DNA of 64,000 nt, from contig JAUIJU010000001.1 in assembly GCA_030431095.1 (NCBI GenBank), positions 62,001-126,000 of the forward strand, given 5' to 3'. This document shows positions 26,001 to 33,741 of the stretch, in pieces. The position numbers were made by a program, and so were the translations under genes. Below the pieces are notes generated by a model. That model did not search any database. It saw only the letters and a list, made by a program, of their open reading frames with translations, and had not been told where the DNA came from. How positions within the stretch are numbered: the stretch's first letter is position 1; every line of letters begins with the position of its first letter. This DNA comes from Gammaproteobacteria bacterium (GTDB taxonomy: Bacteria; Pseudomonadota; Gammaproteobacteria; Xanthomonadales; SZUA-36).

Positions 26001-26745
26001 CCGGCTTTTCGACACCTGGGACGAGGCTGCGATCAGCCACCAGGAAGGCATTCTCAGGCTGCTGGCGCTTTCCCTGCCGGACAAGATGCGGTGGATGGCA
26101 CGGCAGCATGGGCTGTCGAAGGCCGGCCTGATGGCCTGGACCACCCTTGCAGATCCCGGATCGCTGCAGGAAGCACTGGCCTGGCGCTGCCTGGACGAAT
26201 CGGTCGGAGCGCGCGCCCAGGGCGTGCGCGAGGAGGCGGAATGGACCCGGTTGCTGGAGGACACACGCCGCCGGTTGGGCCCGGTCCACCGTGACATGTC
26301 CCGTACCCTGTCGGAGGTGCTGGCCTCCTGGGGGACGATCAGGCGTGAACTGGCGGCGGCACAGGCGCTGCCCGGCCCGGTGCGTGATGATCTTCGCGAG
26401 CACCTCGACGACATGGTGTATCCCGACTTCCTGGATGAACTCCAGCCGGGTCGCCTGGCGCATTTTCCACGCTACCTGAAGGGAATCGCCGAGCGGCTGG
26501 AGCGGGCACGCCTGGACCCCGGGAAAGACCTGCGGCTGCTGGAGCAGGTCAAACCCTGGTGGCGTCGCTATCAGCAGCAATTGCTGGACGGCAAGCCGTA
26601 CACCCATGAACTGGATGCCTATCGGTGGCTGGTTCACGAATACCGCGTTTCGGTATTCGCCCAGCGCCTGGGCACGGACGGCAAGGTCTCGCCCAAGCGC
26701 CTGGAAAGCACCTGGCGCGACGTGATCGAGGCGGGCGATGCGTGA
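23032..26745 (+). CDS. hrpA: ATP-dependent RNA helicase HrpA
   Basis: 1237 aa, slightly shorter than the roughly 1300 aa of the E. coli protein. DEAH-box helicase: Walker A GETGSGKTTQ at about residue 43, DEAH at about 139, SATIDTQKF at about 173, then the helicase C, HA2 and OB-fold parts and the long C-terminal DUF3418 region typical of HrpA. The E. coli enzyme resolves stalled ribosomes and processes mRNA. ATG at 23032 has a TATAAT box 8 nt upstream and no ribosome-binding site. Confidence 0.96.
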   Translation: MKFDADKRRASLPRPSYDPDLPITAHREAIIEAIREHSVVIVAGETGSGKTTQLPKFCLEAGRGLHGLVGCTQPRRIAARAMAARVTEELGTEPGGLVGYQVRFRDQTSPDNLLKFMTDGILLAEAMGDRRLSQYDTLIVDEAHERSLNIDFLLGYLKRLVAQRPELRVIITSATIDTQKFAGHFDDAPVIEVSGRGYPVDVLYRPLEGDGDDPRDLYRGIVEAVHELDRYDPRGDILVFLSGEREIHEARDALARAGLRHTEVLPLYARLSGAEQQRVFHPGAARRIILSTNVAETSLTVPRIRFVIDSGLARISRYAHRSRIQRLPIEPVSQAAADQRMGRCGRLGPGTCIRLYAEDDFESRPEFTEPEVLRTSLANVILRMFSMGLGSVEDFPFIDPPAPRMINDAYQLLFELGALDGQRKLTPLGRKLSRWPVDVRLGRIVLEGQRQGCLEDAMVLAAALSIQDPRERPLEATAAADEMHERFADEASDFAALLALWRHLRRERKAMGGSRFRKLCKREFLSWQRVFEWFDLYQQFRDLAREERLPLKGAHGDYEALHKALLAGLLGNVGRRNPEEPGYQGARNRQFHVFPGSGLFGKSPQWLMSAEIVETSKPYARVNARIEPAWIEQQGRHLLKRTHFDPHWSKRRGKVMAWEQVSLYGLVLVEKRRVDYTSIDPAEARRLFLLEGLVRGELDSRAPFLESNRRALAEVERLEHKRRQRDVLVDEQDLLAFFDARVPEDVATAKSFAAWIERLDEAGLRQLHLGEDVLLRDDAGVAPAEQYPDHWEAGGNRFDLVYRFDPGHPVDGVSLFVPLPLLNTLDPDRLGWGVPGLRRELVSELMRTLPKPSRRALTPLPQFVDAALARLDPGVGHSLPRALAEVLHDIAGVEIKPGDFDLGALPVHLRTRVVVTGEEGAVVAEGRDLAVLQERLGRTAQREFMDQQGGDWNRDGIVTWLPGDLPAVVDTPSGSPAYPALVDQQDAVGLRLFDTWDEAAISHQEGILRLLALSLPDKMRWMARQHGLSKAGLMAWTTLADPGSLQEALAWRCLDESVGARAQGVREEAEWTRLLEDTRRRLGPVHRDMSRTLSEVLASWGTIRRELAAAQALPGPVRDDLREHLDDMVYPDFLDELQPGRLAHFPRYLKGIAERLERARLDPGKDLRLLEQVKPWWRRYQQQLLDGKPYTHELDAYRWLVHEYRVSVFAQRLGTDGKVSPKRLESTWRDVIEAGDA

Positions 26746-26775
26746 TCGAAGACAGGCCCCTGTTAGACTTTTCCC

Positions 26776-28974
26776 ATGGCAGACGCCCGCGCTGAATTCG
26801 ACACCGTGACCCCCGACAGGCTGCGTGACTGGTTCCGGGATTACGAAGCCTCGGCACGCGCGGACGAAGCGCTCTGCCTGCCCCTGTTCGAGAGACTGCT
26901 CGACGGCCCCCTGGCCGATCCACGGGCGCTGGGCCAGTTGTCCGAGTTGCTGGATGTCATGGCCGGACTGTCCGCCGACCCCGGCACGGTATGCTGCGCG
27001 ATGCTGTTCGTCGCCGAGCGTCATGGCGCGCCCATGGCGCCGTGGCGGGAAGGACTGCCAGTGGCCGTGCGGGAACGCCTGGACAGCCTGCTGCGGCTGC
27101 AGCAGGTGCAGGCGGAGAACGTGGAGGAGGGCGCCCGAGAGGGCGGCAGCGCCGAGGGATTGCGGCGCTTGTTGCTGGCGCTGGTCTCGGACGTGCGCGT
27201 GGTGCTGATCGCCCTGGCCTGGCAACTGGTCCTGCTCAGGGGCGCCAAGGGGCACCCGCAGCACGCGACGCGACTGGCGCGGGAGACCATGCTGATCCAC
27301 GCCCCCCTGGCCAATCGCCTGGGCGTGTGGCAGTTGAAATGGGAGCTCGAAGACCTGGCTTTCCGCTTCGAGGAGCCCGAGGCATACCAGCGGGTCGCCC
27401 GGCAAGTGGCCGAACGCCGCGCCGACCGTGAGGGATTCATCCGTGACTTCATCGAGCGTCTTGGCGAGGTGCTGGCCGAGGCCGGCATTCGCGGGGAAGT
27501 GGTAGGTAGGCCGAAGCATATTTATAGCATTTACAAAAAGATGCAGCGTAAAGGTCTGGATATACGCGAGCTTTTTGATTTACGGGCCGTGCGCGTCCTG
27601 GTGGAGGATGTTCCGGCGTGTTATTCGGTGCTGGGCCTGGTGCATACCCACTGGCAACCCATACCCGGTGAGTTCGACGACTACGTCACTACGCCCAAAG
27701 GCAACAACTACCAGTCCCTGCATACCGCCGTGGTGGGGCCCGAGGGCAAGTCGGTGGAAGTGCAGATTCGCACCTGGGACATGAATGAACACGCCGAGCT
27801 CGGCGTGGCGGCCCACTGGCGCTACAAGGAGGGTGGGCCCAACGACCCGGCATTCGACCGCAAGGTGGTGGCCATGCGCCAGTTGCTCGATGCCAGCGAT
27901 GGCGACCTCGGCGACGAGGATCTGCTCGAGAGCTTCCGTGCGGCCACATCCGAAGACCGGGTCTACGCGCTCACGCCGCGCGGGCAGGTCATCGACCTGG
28001 CGCGCGGCGCCACCGTGCTGGACTTTGCGTACCACGTGCACACCGAGGTGGGTCATCGCTGTCGCGGCGCCAAGGTCAACGGCCGCATCGTACCGCTGAC
28101 ACAGCGTGTGGAGAACGGCGACCGGGTGGAGATTCTCACCGCCAGGGAACCACGGCCCAGCCGCGACTGGCTCAATCCTCGCCTGGGCTTTATCCACGGC
28201 GCCCGCGCCCGCGCCAAGGTGCGCCAGTGGTTCAAGCGCGAGAGCCACGAGGAGCACGTGGTCGAGGGTCGGGAACTGGTCGAGGAGGGCCTGCGCCGCA
28301 TGGGGCTGGCCGAATCCGACCTGGCCGGGGTGCCGGAGCGCTTCCAGCTCAAGACGGTGGAGGACCTGTACGCCGCGGTGGGTAACGGCGACCTGACCGT
28401 GGCGCAGGTGGCGGGCGCTGCGGAGCGACTCGCCACGCCCGAGACCGAAACCCAGCCGGAGGACCTGGTCACGCGCACGCCAAAGCGGGGTCGCGGCGGC
28501 GGCAGGCGCAAGGGCAGCGGCATCACCATCGAAGGCGTGGGCAACCTGATGACCACCATCGCACGCTGCTGCCAGCCGGTGCCGGGTGACCCGGTGGTGG
28601 GCTACATTACCCGGGGACGCGGTGTGACCATTCATCGCGCGGACTGCCCCAACGTGCTGCGCTGGCAGGGCGAGGAAGCCCACCGTTTGCTGGACGTGCA
28701 CTGGGGGACGCGGGAGGAAGGACGCTACAAGGTGGGCCTGCAGATTCTGGCCTACGACCGGCGCGAACTGTTCAAGGACATCTCCTCGGTCATGGCCTCG
28801 GCCGAGGTGCCGGTGCGCGACATCAGCAGTCATCCCGAGGACGGTGGTGACCGCATGGACATCCGCCTGCAGGTGGAAGTACGCGACTACGAGCAGCTCA
28901 GCGAACTGCTGTCCCGCCTGGGCAACATCCGCAACGTGATCGAGACCCGGCGCCTGCGCGAACAGGCCGCCTGA
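26776..28974 (+). CDS. relA: GTP pyrophosphokinase RelA
   Basis: 732 aa. The N-terminal hydrolase-like region lacks the His-Asp metal motif, so this is the RelA (synthetase-only) rather than the SpoT type. The synthetase domain has GRPKHIYSIYKKM at about residue 241, EFDDYVTTPKGNNYQSLHT at about 298 and VQIRTWDMNEHAELGVAAHW. TGS (about 393-455) and ACT (about 655-730) domains follow. It makes (p)ppGpp on stalled ribosomes during amino-acid starvation. ATG 26776 has no Shine-Dalgarno; TAGACT (26764-26769) six bases upstream may be a -10 box. It ends 6 nt from the convergent 1519-aa gene. Confidence 0.95.
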   Translation: MADARAEFDTVTPDRLRDWFRDYEASARADEALCLPLFERLLDGPLADPRALGQLSELLDVMAGLSADPGTVCCAMLFVAERHGAPMAPWREGLPVAVRERLDSLLRLQQVQAENVEEGAREGGSAEGLRRLLLALVSDVRVVLIALAWQLVLLRGAKGHPQHATRLARETMLIHAPLANRLGVWQLKWELEDLAFRFEEPEAYQRVARQVAERRADREGFIRDFIERLGEVLAEAGIRGEVVGRPKHIYSIYKKMQRKGLDIRELFDLRAVRVLVEDVPACYSVLGLVHTHWQPIPGEFDDYVTTPKGNNYQSLHTAVVGPEGKSVEVQIRTWDMNEHAELGVAAHWRYKEGGPNDPAFDRKVVAMRQLLDASDGDLGDEDLLESFRAATSEDRVYALTPRGQVIDLARGATVLDFAYHVHTEVGHRCRGAKVNGRIVPLTQRVENGDRVEILTAREPRPSRDWLNPRLGFIHGARARAKVRQWFKRESHEEHVVEGRELVEEGLRRMGLAESDLAGVPERFQLKTVEDLYAAVGNGDLTVAQVAGAAERLATPETETQPEDLVTRTPKRGRGGGRRKGSGITIEGVGNLMTTIARCCQPVPGDPVVGYITRGRGVTIHRADCPNVLRWQGEEAHRLLDVHWGTREEGRYKVGLQILAYDRRELFKDISSVMASAEVPVRDISSHPEDGGDRMDIRLQVEVRDYEQLSELLSRLGNIRNVIETRRLREQAA

Positions 28975-28980
28975 GCGGTT

Positions 28981-31900
28981 TCAGTCCTCCAGCGCCGCGA
29001 ACAGCGCGCGAAGGTCTCGGCGGGCGGCTTCCCGGGAGAAATGCCGCTGCACGTTGCGCAGGCCGTTCGCGGACAGCCGCTGCCACAGCGCTTCGTCTCC
29101 GTACAGCCGCACCACCGCGTCGGCGAAGGCGTCCGCGTCCTTCGCCACCAGCACGTCTTCGCCGTCCTCGGCATGGATGCCCTCCACCGCCGCGGGCGTG
29201 GCCACCACCGGCTGGCCGTGCGCCATGGCCTGGTTGACCTTGCCCTTGACCCCCGCGCCGTAACGCAACGGCGCGACCGACAGCCGGCAACGATCCAGGA
29301 ACGGGGCGAGGCTTTCCACGAAGCCGTGGAATGTCACGCCTTCGGCGTCGCCCAGGGCGCGCACCTCGTCCGTGGCTTTGCTGCCCACCAGGTGAAAACG
29401 AACGCCTGGGAGCCGCTCGCGCACGCGCGGCCAGATTTCGGTCACGAACCAGTGCGCGGCATCGATGTTGGGCGGGTGCTGGTAGCCACCGACGAAATAC
29501 AGGTCGCTGCGTTCGTCGAAACCCGCCGCGTCCGTGTTGATTTCGTGGATGTTGGACAGAATCATGACGGTGGCGTCGGGGACCTCTTCCGCCAACAGCT
29601 CCCGCTCCACGGGGCTGACCACGAGGGTGGCGTCTGCGGCGCGGATCACGGCCAGTTCGGAACGTCGGGTCTGCTTCGCGACCTGGCGCAGCGCGGCACT
29701 GTTTTCCAGGTCGGCCAGCCGCTGTTCACGCAAATAATGCAGGTCCACCGTGTCGAACACGAACTTCGCCTGCGGCGCCAGTCGGCGCACCACGCCCAGG
29801 TAGTTGCAGGCGACGTAGTGGCGGCTGACGATCACGTGTTCAAAGTCGACGCCGTGGCCCTCCAGGAACGCCTCCGACGAACGCAGCCAGGGGTCATACC
29901 AGGCTTCCACGCCCAGGTCCTGCAGCGCGCGCGTGTAGTCCCCGTTCCAGGCCCGGTTGTCCGGGAAGAACGTGACGCCGTAGTCCAGATCCTGCAGACA
30001 GCGCATCAGGTTGACCAGCCGCACGCTGCCGGAGTCCTGGTCGGGTTCCGGGGTGTAGGCGTCCACCACCAGCACGCGTCCGCGCAATCGGTGGTCGCGG
30101 GCGCGGCGCACGGCCACCGCGTCCTGCGGGTCGGCGATTGGCGCCGGTTGCTCCGCCAGCTCGGTTTTCCAGCGCGCCAGGAATTTTTCGCGGTTGACCA
30201 CCTGGTATCGCTTGGTGCCACTGGCCAGGTCGGTGCCGGAGCTCACGCCCTCGAAATGGATGATGGAAGCGCGTGGTTGCACGAAGACCTTGCGGCCGGC
30301 CTGGCGGACGCGGAATGCCAGGTCCGTATCCTCGTAGTAAGCGGGGGCATAGTGTTCGTCGAAACCACCCAGCTCCTCGAGCAGCGCGCGGGGCAGTACG
30401 ATGCAGGCGCCCGAGCAGTAGTCCACTTCGCGCAACGCCTGGTACTCGGGCCGGTCCGGGTCGTCCCCGCGACCGTAGTTCCAGCCGGAGCCGTCACTGA
30501 ACACCATTCCGCCGCATTCCTGCAGGGTACCGTCGGGGTAGACAAGGCGCGCACCGACCAGGCCGGCGTCGGGACGCTGGTCGAACGTCCCCAGCAGCGT
30601 GTCCAGCCATCCGTCGGCCACCTGGGTGTCGTTGTTCAGGAACAGTACGTAGTCGCCGGTGGCCAGCCCGGCGCCACGGTTGCAGCTTCGGATGAACCCC
30701 TGGTTCCTGTCGTTGCGCAGGTAGCGCAGGCCATGAACGTCCGGCAGGCGATCCGCGGTGTCGTCCGACGATTCGTCGTCCACCACGATGACCTCGAAGG
30801 GCGTCTCGCAATGTGCACGGGCGATGCTTTGCAGGCAGGCGCCCGTGTGTTCGAGGTGGTTATAGGCCGGGATGACGATGCTGACCCGCGGCGAATCGGC
30901 CCGTGGCACCGCCCGGGGCAACGCCACCTCGACGGGGGTTTCCAGCGGCTGGTCCGGCCGCTCGCTGACCGGCGCGGATTGCTCGGCGCCGAAATGCTGC
31001 ATGCGGCGCAGGGTGCCGCCCAGTCCGACGGTGGACAGGTTGCGTACGGTTTGGGACAGCAGCAGGGGCCAGCGCAGTGGATTCCAGGCGCGCTGGTGCG
31101 CCGCGGCGGCCAGGACACGCCGTGTCACGCGCAGGGGCATGGTGAGCTTCCAGGAATGGCTGCCCAGTACCGTGTCGAGTTGCGTCCTGAGCGCGTCGCG
31201 TTCAGCAGCCAACGCGGTATGAACCCGGGAGAGCTCCTGCAGGGTGTGCTCGGCGTCGCGGTAATCGGCCTGCGCCTGGGCGAGGGCCGCCGAGTGTTGC
31301 TCGATCTGTTCGTCGAGCGTCGCGATGTGCCTGGCCCGCGCGGACAGCTCCTGTTCCTGCTCAGCGCTGCGCGCGGCAGCCGCGTCGCGTTCGGCGCGTG
31401 CTTCGTCCAACTCGGCCTGCAGGCTGGTCACCCAGGCCTTGCGCTGGCGCTTCTCGTCCTCCGCCCAGCGTGTTCGTTGCTCGACCCGGGCCCTCAGCGC
31501 GTCCTGTTCGGCCGCCGCCTCCGCCAGCCGGGTCCGGGTGCGGCGTAACTGGTCGGCGGCGGCCGCGGCCTGCGCCTCGTACAGGCCCAGGCGTGCGTTG
31601 CTGCGCGCCGGCAGGCGTGGCGTCTCGCACACGGGTCCGCACAGGCGGTCGTAATCGGCCACCATGTCCACCAGTGTCCGGGGCTGCTGGCCTGACAGCC
31701 GCTGGTGGGCTTCGGCCAGGGCGCCCCGATCATTCGCCAGCGAACGGATGCGGGTCACCAGGGCCTCGGCGGAGGGCTCGACCAGCCAGCCAGTCTCGCC
31801 GTCAGCGATGCGCTCCTCGAAGCTGCCCAGCCGGGTGGCAACGACGGGTACGCCCAGCGCGAACATCTCCGACAGGGTGTAACTGAACGTTTCCGGCACC

Positions 31901-33540
31901 ACCGAAGGCAACACCGCGCAGTGCGGCCCGAGTGACGCCAGCAGAATCGGCAGATCTTCCCGGTGATACTCCGGCACGACGTTGACACCGCTCATGCCGA
32001 AAAAGCGTTCGCCACCCTTGCCGGTTCCCAGCAGGGTCACCTGGGCCACGTCGCGCAGCGACGGCAGCGCACGTTCCAGCAGGCCCACGCCCTTGCCGGA
32101 CTGTACCCGACCGGGTATCACCACCTGCAAGCGGCCATCGGCCCGGTCGCGGGGTGTCGGCGTAGGTCCTCGCAGCGGTGGCAGTCCGTGCGGAATCAGC
32201 TCGATATGGTCCTTGTCGACGCCGGCGCACACCCCGGTGAACACCTCGCGCGCCGACCGTGAAGGCGCCACGCGCACCACGTGTTGCGCTGCCTCGCGGT
32301 ACTGTTCGGCGATGCGCGTCCAGTCTTGCAGCGACAGGTCGGGAAACTGCTCTTTTGCCCGCGCGTCGCGCATGGCGGCCTCGAGATCACCGCCATATTC
32401 CCGCGGGTGAATACTCAGCAGTGGCCAGGCCGGGAACGCGTCGTGCAGCACCTGCACCGTGGGACGCTCCGTGCGCAACGCGTCCAGGCTGTGACCCACC
32501 AGCGAAGAAACGATGACACGTCCCACGCCATAGCGCTGGCATAGGGTTTCCAGCGCTTCCCGATACTGTGAATGCCGGGTTTCCACCGCGCGTATGGCCG
32601 GCTGCAGCCACCACTGCGCCAGCGGGGCGTCCAGCTGGTTTCCGAGGTACAGGGCCAGGCGCTGGCCGGCGCCCTGCCCGGACTGGGGACCTTCCGAGCG
32701 CAACTGCAGGTGGATACCGTCCGGGTCGCCGTCGATCATCGAACGTACCCAGGCAGCGACACCCCCGCCCCAACTGTGCGTGACGTGGAGGGTGAGCGGG
32801 GCGCTGCCAGGACGAGGCAGCTCCCGTGCCCGCTCCGGTTGCGCGCGCAACGCGCTCAGCCAGGCCTGCAAACGCTCTGACAGTGATCCCCACGGGGCCG
32901 GCCGCCGTTCTTCGTGCGGTTCCAGGCGGGGTTCGTTCGTCGGATCCATACCGGGGGCGTCCACGTAGAGCCAGTCCGCCAGTTCCGCCTGCACCAGGCG
33001 CTGACGCAGGTGACCCGGTGCGTCCTCCAGGCTGATCCCGGGGTCCGCCAGTTCAGCGACCGCGTCGGCAGTCAGGGCGAGCAGGTGGTCGGGCCAGGTG
33101 TCCAACGGCAGCAGCCGGCCGCTGCCGAGCAGCGCCACCAGACGCTCCCGGCCAGGCCCGTCGACCTGGCCGTTGTCGAGGCCCGCAAAGGGATTGCAAC
33201 GTGGGTCGGCATTGCTGAATACGGTGTACACGCCGGGACCCGGTGCGTGATCGAGCAGGCCGGCCAGATCGTCGAGTAACCCGGCGGACGGGCTGAGCGA
33301 AGCGTGTAGCAGCACCAGGGCTTTACCCGGCGCCTGGCGCGCAACGTCCGCACACAACGCGCCCAGCTGGTCGGGCCCCGCGTCGGTGCGCTTCGCGCCC
33401 GCCAGCGATTGCCTGCTGAACACGATCAGACTGCGCCTGGCCAGGGCATCGGCCAGGCTGTCGCTGCCCGGCCCATGGACAAACACGACCGGCGCCGTTG
33501 CGGCCTGGGATGGGGTATGTGTGATCGCGGTGTCTGCCAT
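28981..33540 (-). CDS. Giant multidomain glycosyltransferase (GT4 / coiled coil / GT2 / GT4)
   Basis: 1519 aa. Residues about 245-640 are a first GT4-like unit (VTHSWGGGVAAWVRSM, VVIPGRVQSGKG, PETFSYTLSEMFALGVP). Residues about 650-795 are a long Ala/Glu/Arg-rich coiled coil ending in TVLGSHSWKLTMPLR, a segment common before GT2 domains in rhamnan-type enzymes. About 885-1130 is a GT2 domain (VSIVIPAYNHLEHTG, FLNNDTQVADGW, YYEDTDLAFRVRQAG). About 1155-1519 is a second GT4 (VVDAYTPEPDQDSGSVR, FVGGYQHPPNIDAAHWF, GVKGKVNQAMAHGQPVV). Three catalytic units suggest one polypeptide building a repeat unit. It stands alone between relA and mrcB, far from the main sugar locus. Acceptor unknown. Confidence 0.85.
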   Translation of the reverse strand: MADTAITHTPSQAATAPVVFVHGPGSDSLADALARRSLIVFSRQSLAGAKRTDAGPDQLGALCADVARQAPGKALVLLHASLSPSAGLLDDLAGLLDHAPGPGVYTVFSNADPRCNPFAGLDNGQVDGPGRERLVALLGSGRLLPLDTWPDHLLALTADAVAELADPGISLEDAPGHLRQRLVQAELADWLYVDAPGMDPTNEPRLEPHEERRPAPWGSLSERLQAWLSALRAQPERARELPRPGSAPLTLHVTHSWGGGVAAWVRSMIDGDPDGIHLQLRSEGPQSGQGAGQRLALYLGNQLDAPLAQWWLQPAIRAVETRHSQYREALETLCQRYGVGRVIVSSLVGHSLDALRTERPTVQVLHDAFPAWPLLSIHPREYGGDLEAAMRDARAKEQFPDLSLQDWTRIAEQYREAAQHVVRVAPSRSAREVFTGVCAGVDKDHIELIPHGLPPLRGPTPTPRDRADGRLQVVIPGRVQSGKGVGLLERALPSLRDVAQVTLLGTGKGGERFFGMSGVNVVPEYHREDLPILLASLGPHCAVLPSVVPETFSYTLSEMFALGVPVVATRLGSFEERIADGETGWLVEPSAEALVTRIRSLANDRGALAEAHQRLSGQQPRTLVDMVADYDRLCGPVCETPRLPARSNARLGLYEAQAAAAADQLRRTRTRLAEAAAEQDALRARVEQRTRWAEDEKRQRKAWVTSLQAELDEARAERDAAAARSAEQEQELSARARHIATLDEQIEQHSAALAQAQADYRDAEHTLQELSRVHTALAAERDALRTQLDTVLGSHSWKLTMPLRVTRRVLAAAAHQRAWNPLRWPLLLSQTVRNLSTVGLGGTLRRMQHFGAEQSAPVSERPDQPLETPVEVALPRAVPRADSPRVSIVIPAYNHLEHTGACLQSIARAHCETPFEVIVVDDESSDDTADRLPDVHGLRYLRNDRNQGFIRSCNRGAGLATGDYVLFLNNDTQVADGWLDTLLGTFDQRPDAGLVGARLVYPDGTLQECGGMVFSDGSGWNYGRGDDPDRPEYQALREVDYCSGACIVLPRALLEELGGFDEHYAPAYYEDTDLAFRVRQAGRKVFVQPRASIIHFEGVSSGTDLASGTKRYQVVNREKFLARWKTELAEQPAPIADPQDAVAVRRARDHRLRGRVLVVDAYTPEPDQDSGSVRLVNLMRCLQDLDYGVTFFPDNRAWNGDYTRALQDLGVEAWYDPWLRSSEAFLEGHGVDFEHVIVSRHYVACNYLGVVRRLAPQAKFVFDTVDLHYLREQRLADLENSAALRQVAKQTRRSELAVIRAADATLVVSPVERELLAEEVPDATVMILSNIHEINTDAAGFDERSDLYFVGGYQHPPNIDAAHWFVTEIWPRVRERLPGVRFHLVGSKATDEVRALGDAEGVTFHGFVESLAPFLDRCRLSVAPLRYGAGVKGKVNQAMAHGQPVVATPAAVEGIHAEDGEDVLVAKDADAFADAVVRLYGDEALWQRLSANGLRNVQRHFSREAARRDLRALFAALED

Positions 33541-33741
33541 GGTCTGGACTGAAGCCCTACGCCGCCGTGCTGTAACTTACGGTAGCGGTGGGGCGCCCGG
33601 GGTGGATAGAATGAGCGTGCCTTTTCTGTTCAGGTTGCCGGGCTGGCCGGGGTCGATGTCGATGGCGCCGGGCCGGCCCCGAAACCGGGCCATTATGGTC
33701 AATGGCACCCCCGATGTCACCCGGTAACCGGCAAGGAGCCC

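Noticed and set aside
29041-31548. 835-codon open frame on the plus strand
   Set aside because: Antisense shadow of the 1519-aa glycosyltransferase; composition is typical of an antisense frame (His/Gln/Val/Arg) and no ribosome-binding site is present.
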